Shown here: positions 1 through 8,175 of the stretch, piece after piece
How the letters are laid out: the number at the start of each line of letters is the position of its first letter
How positions within the stretch are numbered: position 1 is the first letter of the stretch
Source of the DNA: an uncultured Burkholderiales bacterium
GTDB taxonomy: Bacteria > Pseudomonadota > Gammaproteobacteria > Burkholderiales > Burkholderiaceae_C
Assembly: GCA_902825995.1 (NCBI GenBank)
Contig: CADEDE010000013.1
Span: forward strand, 1-47,291
DNA: 47,291 nucleotides
Direction: 5' to 3'
Translations under genes and position numbers: made by a program
Notes under the pieces: generated by a model
What the model was told of the DNA's origin: nothing
The model's input: the letters and a program-made list of their open reading frames with translations, nothing else
Database searches by the model: none

Positions 1-40
1 GCGGAGCATAGCAGGATGAGTCATACTACGTTAGCGCTTA

Positions 41-85
41 TGCCCCTCGGGGGGCAGCGAGCGCAGCGAGCGTGGGGGCGGACAT
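41..85. repeat. Interspersed repeat / hairpin downstream of flhC
   Basis: A C-run followed by a G-run (gcccctcggggggc) and then gcagcgagcgcagcgagcg and a second G-run ending in gggggc. The first gcccc can pair with the terminal ggggc, and the internal gcgagcgcagcgagc carries the direct repeat gcgagcg. From memory, elements of this composition are scattered after genes in many Burkholderiales genomes; I could not check copy number. It sits right after the flhC stop codon on the minus strand and may act as a terminator or transcript-stabilising hairpin. Confidence 0.5.
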
Positions 86-86
86 C

Positions 87-656
87 TCAGTGCGCCAGCG
101 CGGGCAGGCCGCGGCTGCTGTCGAGTTGCAAGGCGCCGGCGGCTTTGCCTTTACCGGCGCGGGCCGGCGGGTTGCACAGGCCGCAGACATAGTGCTTGGC
201 GATTTCGTGCAGGTGGGTCACGAAGTGGCCGCGGCACGAGGAGCATTGGGTCATCGTCAACATGCCGTTATCGACGAACTTGACCAAGCGCCAGGCCCGC
301 GTCACCGAGAGCATCGGCTCCAGACCCTGCGCCTGGGCCTGTTCCAGATAGAGCTTGTAGGCCTTGATGACGATATCGATTTCATCCAGTGCGCTGGATT
401 TGTTCAGGTACTCGTGGATATTCAGGAAGAGGCTGGCGTGGATATTCGGCTGCCAGGTCATGAACCAATCGGTGGAGAACGGCAGCTGGCCCTTGCTCGG
501 GCTCTTGCCCGCGACTTCCTTGTACAGGCGCAACAGGCGCTCGTAGCTCAGATCGGTTTCGCTTTCCAGCACCTGCAGGCGCGCGCCGAGCTGGATCAGC
601 GCCACCGCGCGCTCGATCTGGCGGGCTTCGGTCAGGATGCTCTTGTTGCGGGCCAT
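87..656 (-). CDS. flhC: Flagellar transcriptional activator FlhC
   Basis: FlhC forms a heterohexamer with FlhD (FlhD4C2) that switches on class II flagellar genes through sigma-70 promoters. The 189-residue protein has the expected length and the zinc-binding cysteines at residues 138, 141, 158 and 161, in the pairs CSSC and CGLC, essentially where the E. coli protein has them. The N-terminal part is the helical DNA-binding region. The gene follows flhD by about 40 bp on the same strand, so the two form the usual flhDC operon. motA would be expected next, but the window ends. Confidence 0.97.
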   Translation of the reverse strand: MARNKSILTEARQIERAVALIQLGARLQVLESETDLSYERLLRLYKEVAGKSPSKGQLPFSTDWFMTWQPNIHASLFLNIHEYLNKSSALDEIDIVIKAYKLYLEQAQAQGLEPMLSVTRAWRLVKFVDNGMLTMTQCSSCRGHFVTHLHEIAKHYVCGLCNPPARAGKGKAAGALQLDSSRGLPALAH

Positions 657-695
657 GCCGTTCTCCTCGATGTGTTGTTATGGTTACTCAGAAGC

Positions 696-1019
696 TCAAG
701 CGGCTTCTTGATGGCGGCCGGCCAACAGGATCGCGGCATGCAGGCGGCCGACGCTCTCGTTGGCCGCGCTCTTGCCGTGGCTGGTGATCAGGTTCCACAC
801 CAGCTCGTCGTCCATGCGGAAGCGGCACAACAGGGTGCTGCCCTGCGCCACCTTCAGGGTCTGCGCCGGCGTCAATGCGCCGATGGTGTTGGCGGTGTCC
901 TCGCTGATGCCCAGGCGGTACAGGGCCTGTTCGCGGTCGCTGCGGATCAGCGTTTGCGCCAGCATCAGGTACGACAGGTTGGCTTCGCGGATCTCGGCAA
1001 GAATCTGTTCGGTGTTCAT
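696..1019 (-). CDS. flhD: Flagellar transcriptional activator FlhD
   Basis: Partner of FlhC in the flagellar master regulator. The 107-residue all-helical protein starts MNTEQILAEIREANLSYL, typical of the family, and keeps a cysteine at residue 65 (STLLCRF), the position that forms an inter-subunit disulfide in E. coli FlhD. An AGGAG sequence lies about 11 nt upstream of the ATG. It is the first gene of the flhDC operon; the 200 bp upstream hold the presumed control region. Confidence 0.96.
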   Translation of the reverse strand: MNTEQILAEIREANLSYLMLAQTLIRSDREQALYRLGISEDTANTIGALTPAQTLKVAQGSTLLCRFRMDDELVWNLITSHGKSAANESVGRLHAAILLAGRHQEAA

Positions 1020-1221
1020 GTCTTCAAGACTCCTGGGTTGACGTTCGGTAGTGGCATAAAACGAACTGTAGAAGCCTGTCTGTTCGCGGGACAGTGGGCG
1101 CGAACCATGCCTGGAGTCCGCATTCTTCGGTGCCGCTTGTAGGGCAATTTCCTACACGCTTGCGCAGACGTGCCTTGCATCACGTTTGCGCAGCGGCGTC
1201 AGCCCACCAGCCGGGAAAACG
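1020..1221 (-). promoter_or_regulatory. flhDC leader / promoter region
   Basis: About 200 bp between the murB stop and the flhD start with no credible gene, thus the presumed flhDC promoter and 5' leader. It holds a palindrome at 1139-1155 (listed separately) and a weaker inverted repeat CTGTC/GACAG at 1076-1094. flhDC promoters are known as integration points for several regulators. No firm -35/-10 pair could be assigned by eye. Confidence 0.55.
1139..1155. promoter_or_regulatory. Palindrome GTAGGgcaatttCCTAC upstream of flhDC
   Basis: Interrupted palindrome with arms GTAGG and CCTAC, about 120 bp upstream of the flhD start. Its core TAGGGCAATTTCCTA differs in only two bases from a palindrome at 26379-26395 in front of a lipoprotein gene, read on that gene's strand. 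This is likely a binding site for a dimeric regulator whose identity is unknown to me. Confidence 0.5.
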
Positions 1222-2262
1222 CTAGGCCAGCACCGGTTCGGGCTCCAGGCGAATGCCGAAGCGGCCATAGACGCTCTCCTGGATCGCCCGCGCCAGCGTC
1301 AGCACCTCGGCGCCCGAAGCGCCGCCCCGGTTCACGAGCACCAGCGCCTGCTTCTCATAGACGCCGGCGCGGCCGATCGACTTGCCTTTCCAGCCGCAGG
1401 CGTCGATCAGCCAGCCCGCCGCAAGCTTGACGCTGCCGTCGGGCAACGGGTAGTGCGCCACCTCGGGGTCGCGCCCGATGATGTCGCGGCATTGCTCGAC
1501 GCTGACCACCGGGTTCTTGAAAAAGCTGCCGGCATTGCCAACCAGCGCCGGGTCGGGCAGCTTGCCGCGGCGGATGGCGCAGACCCAGCCGAATATCGTT
1601 TGCGCATCGGGCGCGGCGTTGCCCGTCTCGTGCATCTTGCGTTCGAGCTCAAGGTAGCCGAGCACCGGCTGCCACGGCCGCGGCAGGCGCAAGCGCACCC
1701 GCGAGATCACGCCCTTGCCGGTCAACTCGCGCTTGAAGACGCTGTCGCGGTAGCCGAAATGGCACATCGATGCATCGAGCGTAACGCTGCGGCCGGTGAC
1801 CAGATCGACGATATCGAGCGAATGAAAGCGATCTTTCAACTCGACGCCGTAGGCACCGATGTTCTGCACCGGCGCCGCGCCCACCGAGCCCGGGATCAGG
1901 GCCAGGTTCTCCAGCCCGGGCCAGCCCTGCGCCAGCGTCCAGGCCACCGTATCGTGCCAGTTTTCGCCGGCACCGGCTTCGACGATCCAGGCGTCAGGCT
2001 GCGCCTGGACCAGGCGCAGCCCGCGCACCTCGACCTTGAGCACCACCGCCTCGGGGTCGCGCGTGAAGATGATGTTGCTGCCGCCGCCGAGGATGAACTT
2101 GGGCGCCCGGCCCAGCGCCGGGTGGTCGATGACGCGGCGCAAGGCCGCGTCGCTGTCGATGCGCACCAGCGTGTGGGCCGTTGCCGGCAGGCCGAAGCTG
2201 TTGAGCGTGCGCAGGTTCACACCCTGTTCGACGTGCAAAACGCTTGTTGAGGCCGTGGGCAT
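1222..2262 (-). CDS. murB: UDP-N-acetylenolpyruvoylglucosamine reductase MurB
   Basis: FAD- and NADPH-dependent reductase making UDP-N-acetylmuramic acid, the second committed step of peptidoglycan synthesis in the cytoplasm. The 346 residues show the FAD-domain signature GGGSNII, the GAYGVELKD segment, the tyrosine of FGYRDSVFK, the catalytic serine of VGNAGSFFKNP, and the C-terminal glutamates of LEPEP, as in type I MurB. The same frame stays open upstream to about 3384, but homology starts at MPTASTSVLHVEQGVNLRTL, so the ATG at 2262 was chosen; the upstream part is antisense to yajQ and the protease. It is transcribed divergently from yajQ. Confidence 0.95.
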   Translation of the reverse strand: MPTASTSVLHVEQGVNLRTLNSFGLPATAHTLVRIDSDAALRRVIDHPALGRAPKFILGGGSNIIFTRDPEAVVLKVEVRGLRLVQAQPDAWIVEAGAGENWHDTVAWTLAQGWPGLENLALIPGSVGAAPVQNIGAYGVELKDRFHSLDIVDLVTGRSVTLDASMCHFGYRDSVFKRELTGKGVISRVRLRLPRPWQPVLGYLELERKMHETGNAAPDAQTIFGWVCAIRRGKLPDPALVGNAGSFFKNPVVSVEQCRDIIGRDPEVAHYPLPDGSVKLAAGWLIDACGWKGKSIGRAGVYEKQALVLVNRGGASGAEVLTLARAIQESVYGRFGIRLEPEPVLA

Positions 2263-2308
2263 GGCAGAATTTTGACCGATCAGCGCCATGCGCTTCCTGA
2301 GAATCGTC

Positions 2309-2812
2309 ATGCCCAGCTTCGACACCGTTCTCGAACCCGATTTCGTTGAATTGCGCAACGCCGTGGAGCAGAGCAACAAGGAAATCAGCACGCGCTTCGA
2401 TTTCAAGGGCTCGGCCGCCCGGATCGAGCTGATCGAAAAGGGCGCCAGGGAGCGCGATTTGATGCTGCACGCCGACAGCGATTTCCAGATCGGCCAGGTC
2501 AAGGACATCTTGCTGGCCAAGCTGGCCAAGCGCGGCGTCGATGTGCGCTTTCTCGACGCCAGCGCCAGGATCGAGAAAGCCGGCGGCGACAAGGTGCGCC
2601 AGCCGGTGGGCGTGAAATGCGGCATCGACAGCCAACTGGCCAGGAAGATCCAGGGCCTCGTCAAGCAGAGCAAGCTCAAGGTCCAGGCCGCGATCCAGGG
2701 CGATACGGTGCGCATCAACGGCACCAAGCGCGACGAGTTGCAGGGCGCGATCGCGCTGCTGCGACGCGAGATCACCGACGCGCCCCTGAAGTTCGACAAT
2801 TTTCGCGAATGA
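2309..2812 (+). CDS. yajQ: YajQ-family nucleotide-binding protein
   Basis: UPF0234/YajQ family, small cytosolic proteins of two ferredoxin-like domains; some members bind cyclic di-GMP or other nucleotides, while others remain uncharacterised. The 167-residue product starts [19 protein letters not shown] and contains STRFDFKGS and [15 protein letters not shown], both hallmarks of the family. An upstream in-frame ATG at 2288 would add seven residues, but family members start at MPSFD. The stop overlaps the start of the next gene by ATGA, so the two are probably translationally coupled. Confidence 0.93.
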   Translation: MPSFDTVLEPDFVELRNAVEQSNKEISTRFDFKGSAARIELIEKGARERDLMLHADSDFQIGQVKDILLAKLAKRGVDVRFLDASARIEKAGGDKVRQPVGVKCGIDSQLARKIQGLVKQSKLKVQAAIQGDTVRINGTKRDELQGAIALLRREITDAPLKFDNFRE

Positions 2813-3462
2813 CGCTCATGCCCCTGAAATTCCCGATCCTGGCCGCAGTTCTGACGCTTGCCGCATCGGCATCGGCGCAAACCGTCACGCTCAACGGCAG
2901 CATGGGCGCGCGCCAGGCGCTGCTGGTCATTGACGGTCAGCCACGGGTGGTCGAGATCGGCGCGACGGTGCACGGGGTGCGGCTTTTGTCGCTGTCGGCC
3001 ACGCAGGCCGAGGTGGAAATCGGCGGCCAGCGCCGGCTGCTGATGGCCGGCGCTGGCCCGGTGCGCGTGGGCGGCGTTGCAAGCAGCGCCAGCGGCGGCA
3101 ACGAGATCGTGCTGACGGCCGGCACCGGCGGCCATTTCAGGACCGAAGGCAAGATCAACGGCAGCGCAGTGAACTTTGTCGTCGATACCGGCGCGACCAG
3201 CATCGCCATGAGCCAGATCGACGCCGACCGCATCGGCCTGAACTACAAGAACGGCCGCCGCGGCTTGGCCAATACCGCCAACGGCAGTGTGCCGATGCAT
3301 ACGGTGACCCTGTCGTCGGTGCGCATCGGCGATGTCGAGATTGCCAACGTCGAAGCCGCCGTGCTGCCCACGGCGATGGAGCACATCCTGCTCGGCAACA
3401 GCTTCCTGACGCGCTTTCAGATGAAGCGCGACAACGATACGCTGCGGCTCATCAAGCGTTGA
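2809..3462 (+). CDS. Secreted retropepsin-like aspartic protease (clan AA, TIGR02281 type)
   Basis: A 217-residue protein with an N-terminal signal peptide (hydrophobic stretch about residues 8-20, cleavage likely after ASA) and one retropepsin-like domain. The catalytic motif is VVDTGATS with the aspartate at residue 126, and a hydrophobic-Gly pair follows near the end (HILLGNSFL). Single-domain members of this family are believed to dimerise to build an active site. The ATG overlaps the yajQ stop (ATGA); a second ATG at 2818 (MPLKF) is possible. The biological substrate is unknown. The frame is open further upstream, but that part lies inside yajQ. Confidence 0.85.
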   Translation: MTLMPLKFPILAAVLTLAASASAQTVTLNGSMGARQALLVIDGQPRVVEIGATVHGVRLLSLSATQAEVEIGGQRRLLMAGAGPVRVGGVASSASGGNEIVLTAGTGGHFRTEGKINGSAVNFVVDTGATSIAMSQIDADRIGLNYKNGRRGLANTANGSVPMHTVTLSSVRIGDVEIANVEAAVLPTAMEHILLGNSFLTRFQMKRDNDTLRLIKR

Positions 3463-3540
3463 TCGCCTGGAACGGCGCAGGCGGCGCGGTCCAGGCTTGC
3501 AGCCGCGGGTTCGGGGTTTCGTTGATCGAAGGCTTCCCCC

Positions 3541-4248
3541 TCACTTGCCGGCCTTGACGGCCGTCTCGTCGTCTTCGCGGTAGGGGCGGTTGGCGCACTC
3601 GTTGAGCCACAGCACACGCCCGTGCTGGTGCTTCACCGAGGCCTCGACGGCGGCGACATTGCGCGCATTCCAGTCGGTAACCTTGGCGTCGCGCGCCCCG
3701 GCGCGCTCGTTGTAGGTTTTGGCGCTGGCCTGGTACACGGGGATCAGCCTGGCCTCGTCGGCGCCCAGCGTGTCGCGCGACTTTTGCAACGCCTCGCGCT
3801 GGAGCTTCAGCTCGTCGATGAGCTTTTCCTGCTGGCTGCGCGGCGCCTCGGCGGCCGCCGCATTGCGCTTGTTGAAGGTCTCGATATCGGCTGCATGGAC
3901 GCGCATCGCGCCTTCCCATTCGCGCACCACGGCGAGTTGACGATCGACTTCCGCGCGCTCGTCCTTCAGCGCCTCGCCCGCGGCCCTCAGCTCGTCGCGC
4001 TCGCGGTTGAGCGTCGAGCGCAGGGTATCGAGATCCTTGCCGCCCTGGTTCAGATCGTCCAGGCGCTTCAGGCAACTGCGCAGTTCGTCGCGCGTCATCA
4101 GCTGGCCGCCGGCGGCCTTGCCGCTGAGCGTTTTGGCGGCGGGCTTGGTGATGATCCGGGCCGGTTGGACCGGTGCCGCCTGGGCCACGGCCAGCGTGGC
4201 GGCAAGGGCCAGCAGCACGCTGGCGGCGCAGAGGGTTCGCTGGTTCAT
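3541..4248 (-). CDS. Secreted coiled-coil protein of unknown function
   Basis: A 235-residue protein with a clear signal peptide (about residues 1-24, ending AQA-A). Most of the mature protein is charged, heptad-like helix (about residues 50-195) with repeated Leu/Arg/Glu/Asp, so a long coiled coil is likely. Near the C-terminus there is a conserved-looking patch with a single cysteine (VLWLNECANRPYREDDE); a second cysteine lies in RSCLKRLDD near residue 59, so a disulfide in the periplasm is conceivable. I do not recognise a named family. It converges on the protease gene and stands alone. Confidence 0.7.
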   Translation of the reverse strand: MNQRTLCAASVLLALAATLAVAQAAPVQPARIITKPAAKTLSGKAAGGQLMTRDELRSCLKRLDDLNQGGKDLDTLRSTLNRERDELRAAGEALKDERAEVDRQLAVVREWEGAMRVHAADIETFNKRNAAAAEAPRSQQEKLIDELKLQREALQKSRDTLGADEARLIPVYQASAKTYNERAGARDAKVTDWNARNVAAVEASVKHQHGRVLWLNECANRPYREDDETAVKAGK

Positions 4249-4523
4249 AGTCTTGATGCAGTCCTCGTGGGTCTTGTTGGGCCGGCTTGCAGGCGCGGCA
4301 GCGGATCGCGCGCGCAGCGCAAGGCCGCGATGATGCCCGCTTGTCGGCGCCGATCGCGTGCCAGCACGTCACGGCCAGCCACGCGGCGCAGGGGCCGCGC
4401 GGACCTGAAGGCGTTCGCACGCCTGCTTCGGGGCCAGGGCGGCGAGACCCCACGCGAGGGCGACGAACGCTGAGGCTTTCGCCTTCGGCGGGCGAGCGAT
4501 TCGCAAGCTGCGCCGCCCGTCGG
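4249..4523. other. Intergenic region without recognisable features
   Basis: 275 bp between livF and the coiled-coil protein gene, both on the minus strand. The longer open frames crossing it have arginine-rich, shadow-like composition. I saw no tRNA, no riboswitch and no convincing terminator; a small hairpin cgccttcggcg around 4478 is the only local structure. Confidence 0.4.
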
Positions 4524-5240
4524 TCACTCGCCCAGGTACGCCGCCCGCACCCGCGGATCGGCCAAGAGCCCCTTGGCCTCGCCGCTCATCGTGATTTCGC
4601 CCGACTCCATGACATAGCCGCGGTCGGCCAGGGCCAGCGCGCGGCTGGCGTTTTGCTCGACCAGCAGGATCGTGGTGCCCCGCTGGTGAATGTCGGCAAC
4701 GACCTCGAAGATCTTGTCAACCAGGATCGGCGAAAGGCCCATCGAGGGCTCGTCCATCAGCAGCACCTTGGGCCGGGCCATCAATGCGCGGCCCATCGCC
4801 AGCATCTGCTGCTCGCCGCCGCTCATGGTGCCGGCGAGCTGTTTGGCGCGCTCTTTCAAGCGCGGGAAGAGGGCGAAGACCTTGTCGATGTCGGCGTCGA
4901 TCTCGGCCTTGTCGTTGCGCACGAAGGCGCCCATCTGCAGGTTCTCGGTGATGCTCATGCGCGCGAATACGCCGCGGCCCTCGGGCACCATCACCAGGCC
5001 CTGCTTGACCAGCTCCCAGGCGCCCTGGCCACGGATGCTCTTGCCCATAAATTCGATCTCGCCCGCCGCGACCGGCTGGATGCCGGTGACGGCCTTGAGC
5101 GTGGTGGTCTTGCCGGCACCATTGGCGCCGATCAGACTGACCAGTTCGCCTTGCTGGACTTCGAAGCTGACGCCCTTGACGGCCTGGATGCCGCCGTAGG
5201 CAACCTTGAGACCGGTGACTTTGAGCAGAGTGGGGGCCAT
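4524..5240 (-). CDS. livF: Branched-chain amino acid ABC transporter ATPase LivF
   Basis: One of two ATPases powering high-affinity uptake of leucine, isoleucine, valine or related substrates. The 238 residues contain Walker A GANGAGKTT, the ABC signature MSGGEQQMLAMGRAL, Walker B VLLMDEPSMGL and the H-loop region LLVEQN, in the order and length of LivF. A GAGGAG ribosome binding site precedes the ATG. It follows livG by 9 bp and is the last gene of ald-livHMGF. Confidence 0.94.
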   Translation of the reverse strand: MAPTLLKVTGLKVAYGGIQAVKGVSFEVQQGELVSLIGANGAGKTTTLKAVTGIQPVAAGEIEFMGKSIRGQGAWELVKQGLVMVPEGRGVFARMSITENLQMGAFVRNDKAEIDADIDKVFALFPRLKERAKQLAGTMSGGEQQMLAMGRALMARPKVLLMDEPSMGLSPILVDKIFEVVADIHQRGTTILLVEQNASRALALADRGYVMESGEITMSGEAKGLLADPRVRAAYLGE

Positions 5241-5249
5241 CGCCGCTCC

Positions 5250-6026
5250 TCAATGCGCGGTGTGCCCGGCGCCGAGGTAGGCCTCGATCACCTTCGGGTC
5301 GCGCTGCACCTCGGCCGGCGTGCCCTCGGCGATCTGCTTGCCGTAGTCGAGCACGGTGACGCGGTCGCACAGGCCCATCACCAGCTTCACGTCGTGCTCG
5401 ATCAAGAGGATGGTGCGGCCGTCCTTGCGGATGCGGTCGATCAATTCGCGCAGCACGACCTTCTCGGTGGTATTCATGCCGGCGGCCGGTTCGTCGAGTG
5501 CGATCAGCTTCGGGTCGGTGGCCAGCGCGCGCGCAATTTCGAGGCGGCGCTGGTCGCCGTAGGACAGCGTGCGCGCCTTGTACTCGGCGAATTTGGCGAT
5601 GCCCACGTACTCGAGCAGTTCGCCTGCGCGCTGCGCGATCGCCGCTTCTTCGGCTTTGAAGCTGCCGGTGCGAAAGACCGCACCGAACAGGCCCGAGTGG
5701 GTGCGCACATGGCGCCCGACCATCACGTTTTCCAGCGCCGTCATCTCGGCAAAGAGGCGGATGTTCTGGAAGGTGCGAGCAATGCCGGCCTTGGCCACCA
5801 GGTGCACGGCCTCGGGCTTGTAGGTTTCACCGCCCAGCTCGAAGCTTCCGGAGTCGGGGGTGTAGAGCCCCGTGATGACGTTGAAGAAAGTCGTCTTGCC
5901 CGCGCCGTTGGGACCGATCAGGCCATAGACCTGGCCCGGCTGGATCGTGATGCCGACATCCGACAGCGCCTGCAAGCCACCGAAGCGCTTGGAGACACTC
6001 TTGACCTGCAGGACCGCATGGCTCAT
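5250..6026 (-). CDS. livG: Branched-chain amino acid ABC transporter ATPase LivG
   Basis: Second ATPase of the Liv transporter. The 258 residues show Walker A GPNGAGKTTFF, signature LSYGDQRRLEIARAL and Walker B LIALDEPAAGMN, where the AGMN after Walker B is typical of LivG. The start at 6026 (MSHAVLQVKSV) overlaps the livM stop as ATGA and matches the family N-terminus; a longer frame to 6092 would lie inside livM. Confidence 0.95.
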   Translation of the reverse strand: MSHAVLQVKSVSKRFGGLQALSDVGITIQPGQVYGLIGPNGAGKTTFFNVITGLYTPDSGSFELGGETYKPEAVHLVAKAGIARTFQNIRLFAEMTALENVMVGRHVRTHSGLFGAVFRTGSFKAEEAAIAQRAGELLEYVGIAKFAEYKARTLSYGDQRRLEIARALATDPKLIALDEPAAGMNTTEKVVLRELIDRIRKDGRTILLIEHDVKLVMGLCDRVTVLDYGKQIAEGTPAEVQRDPKVIEAYLGAGHTAH

Positions 6027-7126
6027 GCCGTGCTCCTCACTTGGCGGGCACGGGGGGCCGGCGCCGCCTTGCCATGTTCGGGCGATGTCCACAGGCCGCG
6101 CGGGCGCACCAGCATGATGGTGATCATTGCCGAGGCGACCAACAACTGGCGCAGGATGGCCGCATCGATGCGCCCGCCGGTCATATTCTGCACATCGCCG
6201 GCGACGTAGCGCAGCACCTCGGGCAGCGCCGCCAGCATTACTGCGCCGAGGATCACGCCCGGCAGGTGGCCGATGCCGCCGAGCACGACCATGGCCACGA
6301 TCATCACGCTCTCCATCAGGCTGAACGATTCGGGCGAGACGAAGCCCTGGAAAGACGCGAACATCGAACCCGATACGCCGCCGAAGGTGGCGCCCATCGC
6401 AAACGCCAACAGCTTCATGTTGCGCGTATTGATGCCCATCGCCTTGGCCGCGATCTCGTCTTCGCGGATCGCCATCCAGGCGCGACCGATGCGCGAGGTT
6501 TCGAGACGGTGGCAGATCACCACGCTGAAGACCACCAGCGACAGGAAGAGGTAGAAGTACAGCGTGACCGACGGGATCCTGAAGTCGCCGATCATGATGC
6601 CCTTGCCGAAGTCGAGCACGCCGAAGAGGTTCATCGAGTCGATGCGGTCCAGGCCGCGCGGCCCGTTGGTGATATTGAGCGGTTGCTCGAGGTTGTTCAG
6701 GAAGACGCGGATGATTTCGCCAAAGCCGAGCGTGACGATGGCCAGGTAGTCGCCGCGCAGTTTCAGCGTCGGCGCGCCGAGCAGGGCGCCGGCAAAACCG
6801 GCGAACGCCGCGGCCAGCGGAATCACCAGCCAGATGGGTGTGTGCAAGCCCGCCGGAAACGCGACCTTGAAGGCTTCGAAATTCTCCACCAGGTGCGGCG
6901 ACGCAAGCAGCGCGTACAGGTAGGCGCCCAGCGCGTAGAAGGCGACGAAGCCCAGGTCGAGCAGCCCGGCATAGCCGACCACGATATTCAGGCCCAGCGC
7001 CAACAGCACATACAGCAATGCCAGCGCCATGATGCGCACCCAGCCCTGGCCGAACTGCTGCGCGAACAGGGGCAGCGCGATCAATGCGACCGCGGCGAGC
7101 AGGAAGACGACATATTTGTTCTTCAT
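6023..7126 (-). CDS. livM: Branched-chain amino acid ABC transporter permease LivM
   Basis: Inner-membrane permease subunit, 367 residues, with about ten hydrophobic segments. It contains the GLNIVVGYAGLLDLG segment and the cytoplasmic loop RAWMAIREDEIAAKAMGIN (EAA-like) that contacts the ATPase. The C-terminus ends in a basic tail. It lies 10 bp after livH and overlaps livG by 4 bp, so the three are one transcription unit. Confidence 0.94.
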   Translation of the reverse strand: MKNKYVVFLLAAVALIALPLFAQQFGQGWVRIMALALLYVLLALGLNIVVGYAGLLDLGFVAFYALGAYLYALLASPHLVENFEAFKVAFPAGLHTPIWLVIPLAAAFAGFAGALLGAPTLKLRGDYLAIVTLGFGEIIRVFLNNLEQPLNITNGPRGLDRIDSMNLFGVLDFGKGIMIGDFRIPSVTLYFYLFLSLVVFSVVICHRLETSRIGRAWMAIREDEIAAKAMGINTRNMKLLAFAMGATFGGVSGSMFASFQGFVSPESFSLMESVMIVAMVVLGGIGHLPGVILGAVMLAALPEVLRYVAGDVQNMTGGRIDAAILRQLLVASAMITIMLVRPRGLWTSPEHGKAAPAPRARQVRSTA

Positions 7127-7136
7127 GGCCAGTCCC

Positions 7137-8066
7137 TCACGCGCGATCGGCGACGCGCTCGCCGAGCAGGCCCGAGGGCCGCAGCGTCAGCACCAGGATC
7201 AACAGGGCGAACGCAAAAATATCGACATACTGGCTACCCAGCACACCGCCCGTCAATTCACCCAGATAGCCGGCTCCGATGGCCTCGACGAGCCCGAGCA
7301 AAACGGCACCGACCACCGCGCCAGCGAGATTGCCGATGCCGCCCAGCACCGCCGCGGTAAAGGCTTTCAGGCCAGGCAGGAAGCCCATCGTGTGCTGCAC
7401 CGTGCCGTAGTTGGCGGCCCACATCACGCCGGCCACCGCGGCCAGCGCGGCGCCGATGATGAAGGTGGCCGAGATGACCATATCGGGGCGCACGCCCATC
7501 AGCGCGGCCACTCTGGGGTTCTCGGCCGTGGCCCGCATCGCGCGCCCGAGCTTGGTGCGATTGACCAACCACAACAGGCCGGCCAGGATCGCCACCGTGA
7601 GGCCCAGGATCAAACACTGCACGACGCCGATCACCGGGCCGTCGGCCCAGAGGAAGATCGGCTCGTTCGGCAGCAGGATCGGATACGGTTTGGGGTTGGG
7701 CTTCCAGACGATCATCGCCAGCGTCTGCAGCAGCAGGCTCATGCCCATCGCGGTGATCAGCGGCGCCAGGCGCGGCGCATTGCGCAGCGGCCGGTAGGCC
7801 GCCTTCTCGATCGTGAAATTCAGCGCCGCACAGACGACGATGGCGCAGAGCAACGAGATCAGCAGGATCAGCCAGCCCGGCAGGCCCGACTCGGCCAGCA
7901 GCGTGACCACGGTCCAGCTCGTCAGCGCGCCGACCATCAGCACTTCGCCATGCGCGAAATTGATCAGGTTGATGATGCCGTAGACCATCGTATAGCCCAG
8001 GGCCACCAACGCATACATGCTGCCCAGCACCAGGCCGTTGATGATCTGCTGGACGAAGGTTTCCAA
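7137..8066 (-). CDS. livH: Branched-chain amino acid ABC transporter permease LivH
   Basis: Permease subunit paired with LivM; 309 residues, hydrophobic throughout, with the family segments GLVLGSMYALVALGYTMVYG and INFAHGE, and the EAA loop RAMRATAENPRVAALMGV. The best start is a TTG at 8066, with GAGGAG six bases upstream and homology beginning right after it (ETFVQQIINGL). The longer frame to 8129 has no such support. A TACAAT hexamer at 8096-8101 (minus strand) could be the -10 of a promoter of its own. Confidence 0.92.
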   Translation of the reverse strand: METFVQQIINGLVLGSMYALVALGYTMVYGIINLINFAHGEVLMVGALTSWTVVTLLAESGLPGWLILLISLLCAIVVCAALNFTIEKAAYRPLRNAPRLAPLITAMGMSLLLQTLAMIVWKPNPKPYPILLPNEPIFLWADGPVIGVVQCLILGLTVAILAGLLWLVNRTKLGRAMRATAENPRVAALMGVRPDMVISATFIIGAALAAVAGVMWAANYGTVQHTMGFLPGLKAFTAAVLGGIGNLAGAVVGAVLLGLVEAIGAGYLGELTGGVLGSQYVDIFAFALLILVLTLRPSGLLGERVADRA

Positions 8067-8143
8067 GCGCCGCTCCTCGTTCGTCTTTTGCCAACGATTG
8101 TAGGCAAGCGAAATGTGCGTCCCGCGCAAGGATTACCCTCGCG

Positions 8144-8163
8144 AAAAAGGCCCTGCCGCAGGC
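8144..8163 (-). terminator. Possible weak terminator after ald
   Basis: Read on the minus strand, a short stem CCTG-CGG-CAGG is followed by GCC and a run of five T, directly downstream of the ald stop codon. The stem is only four to five base pairs, so read-through into livH is plausible. Confidence 0.3.
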
Positions 8164-8175
8164 GCATCGGGCGCC

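Noticed and set aside
41..85. Possible tRNA or structured RNA near the left edge
   Set aside because: No cloverleaf or T-loop sequence; the structure is a G/C-run hairpin of a repeat.
2263..3384. 720-residue open frame extending murB upstream on the minus strand
   Set aside because: It is antisense to yajQ and the protease; MurB homology starts at 2262 and the upstream translation has shadow-like composition.
4287..6209. 640-residue plus-strand open frame over the liv operon
   Set aside because: Antisense shadow of livF/livG/livM typical of high-GC genomes; no family resemblance and rich in His/Arg/Asp.
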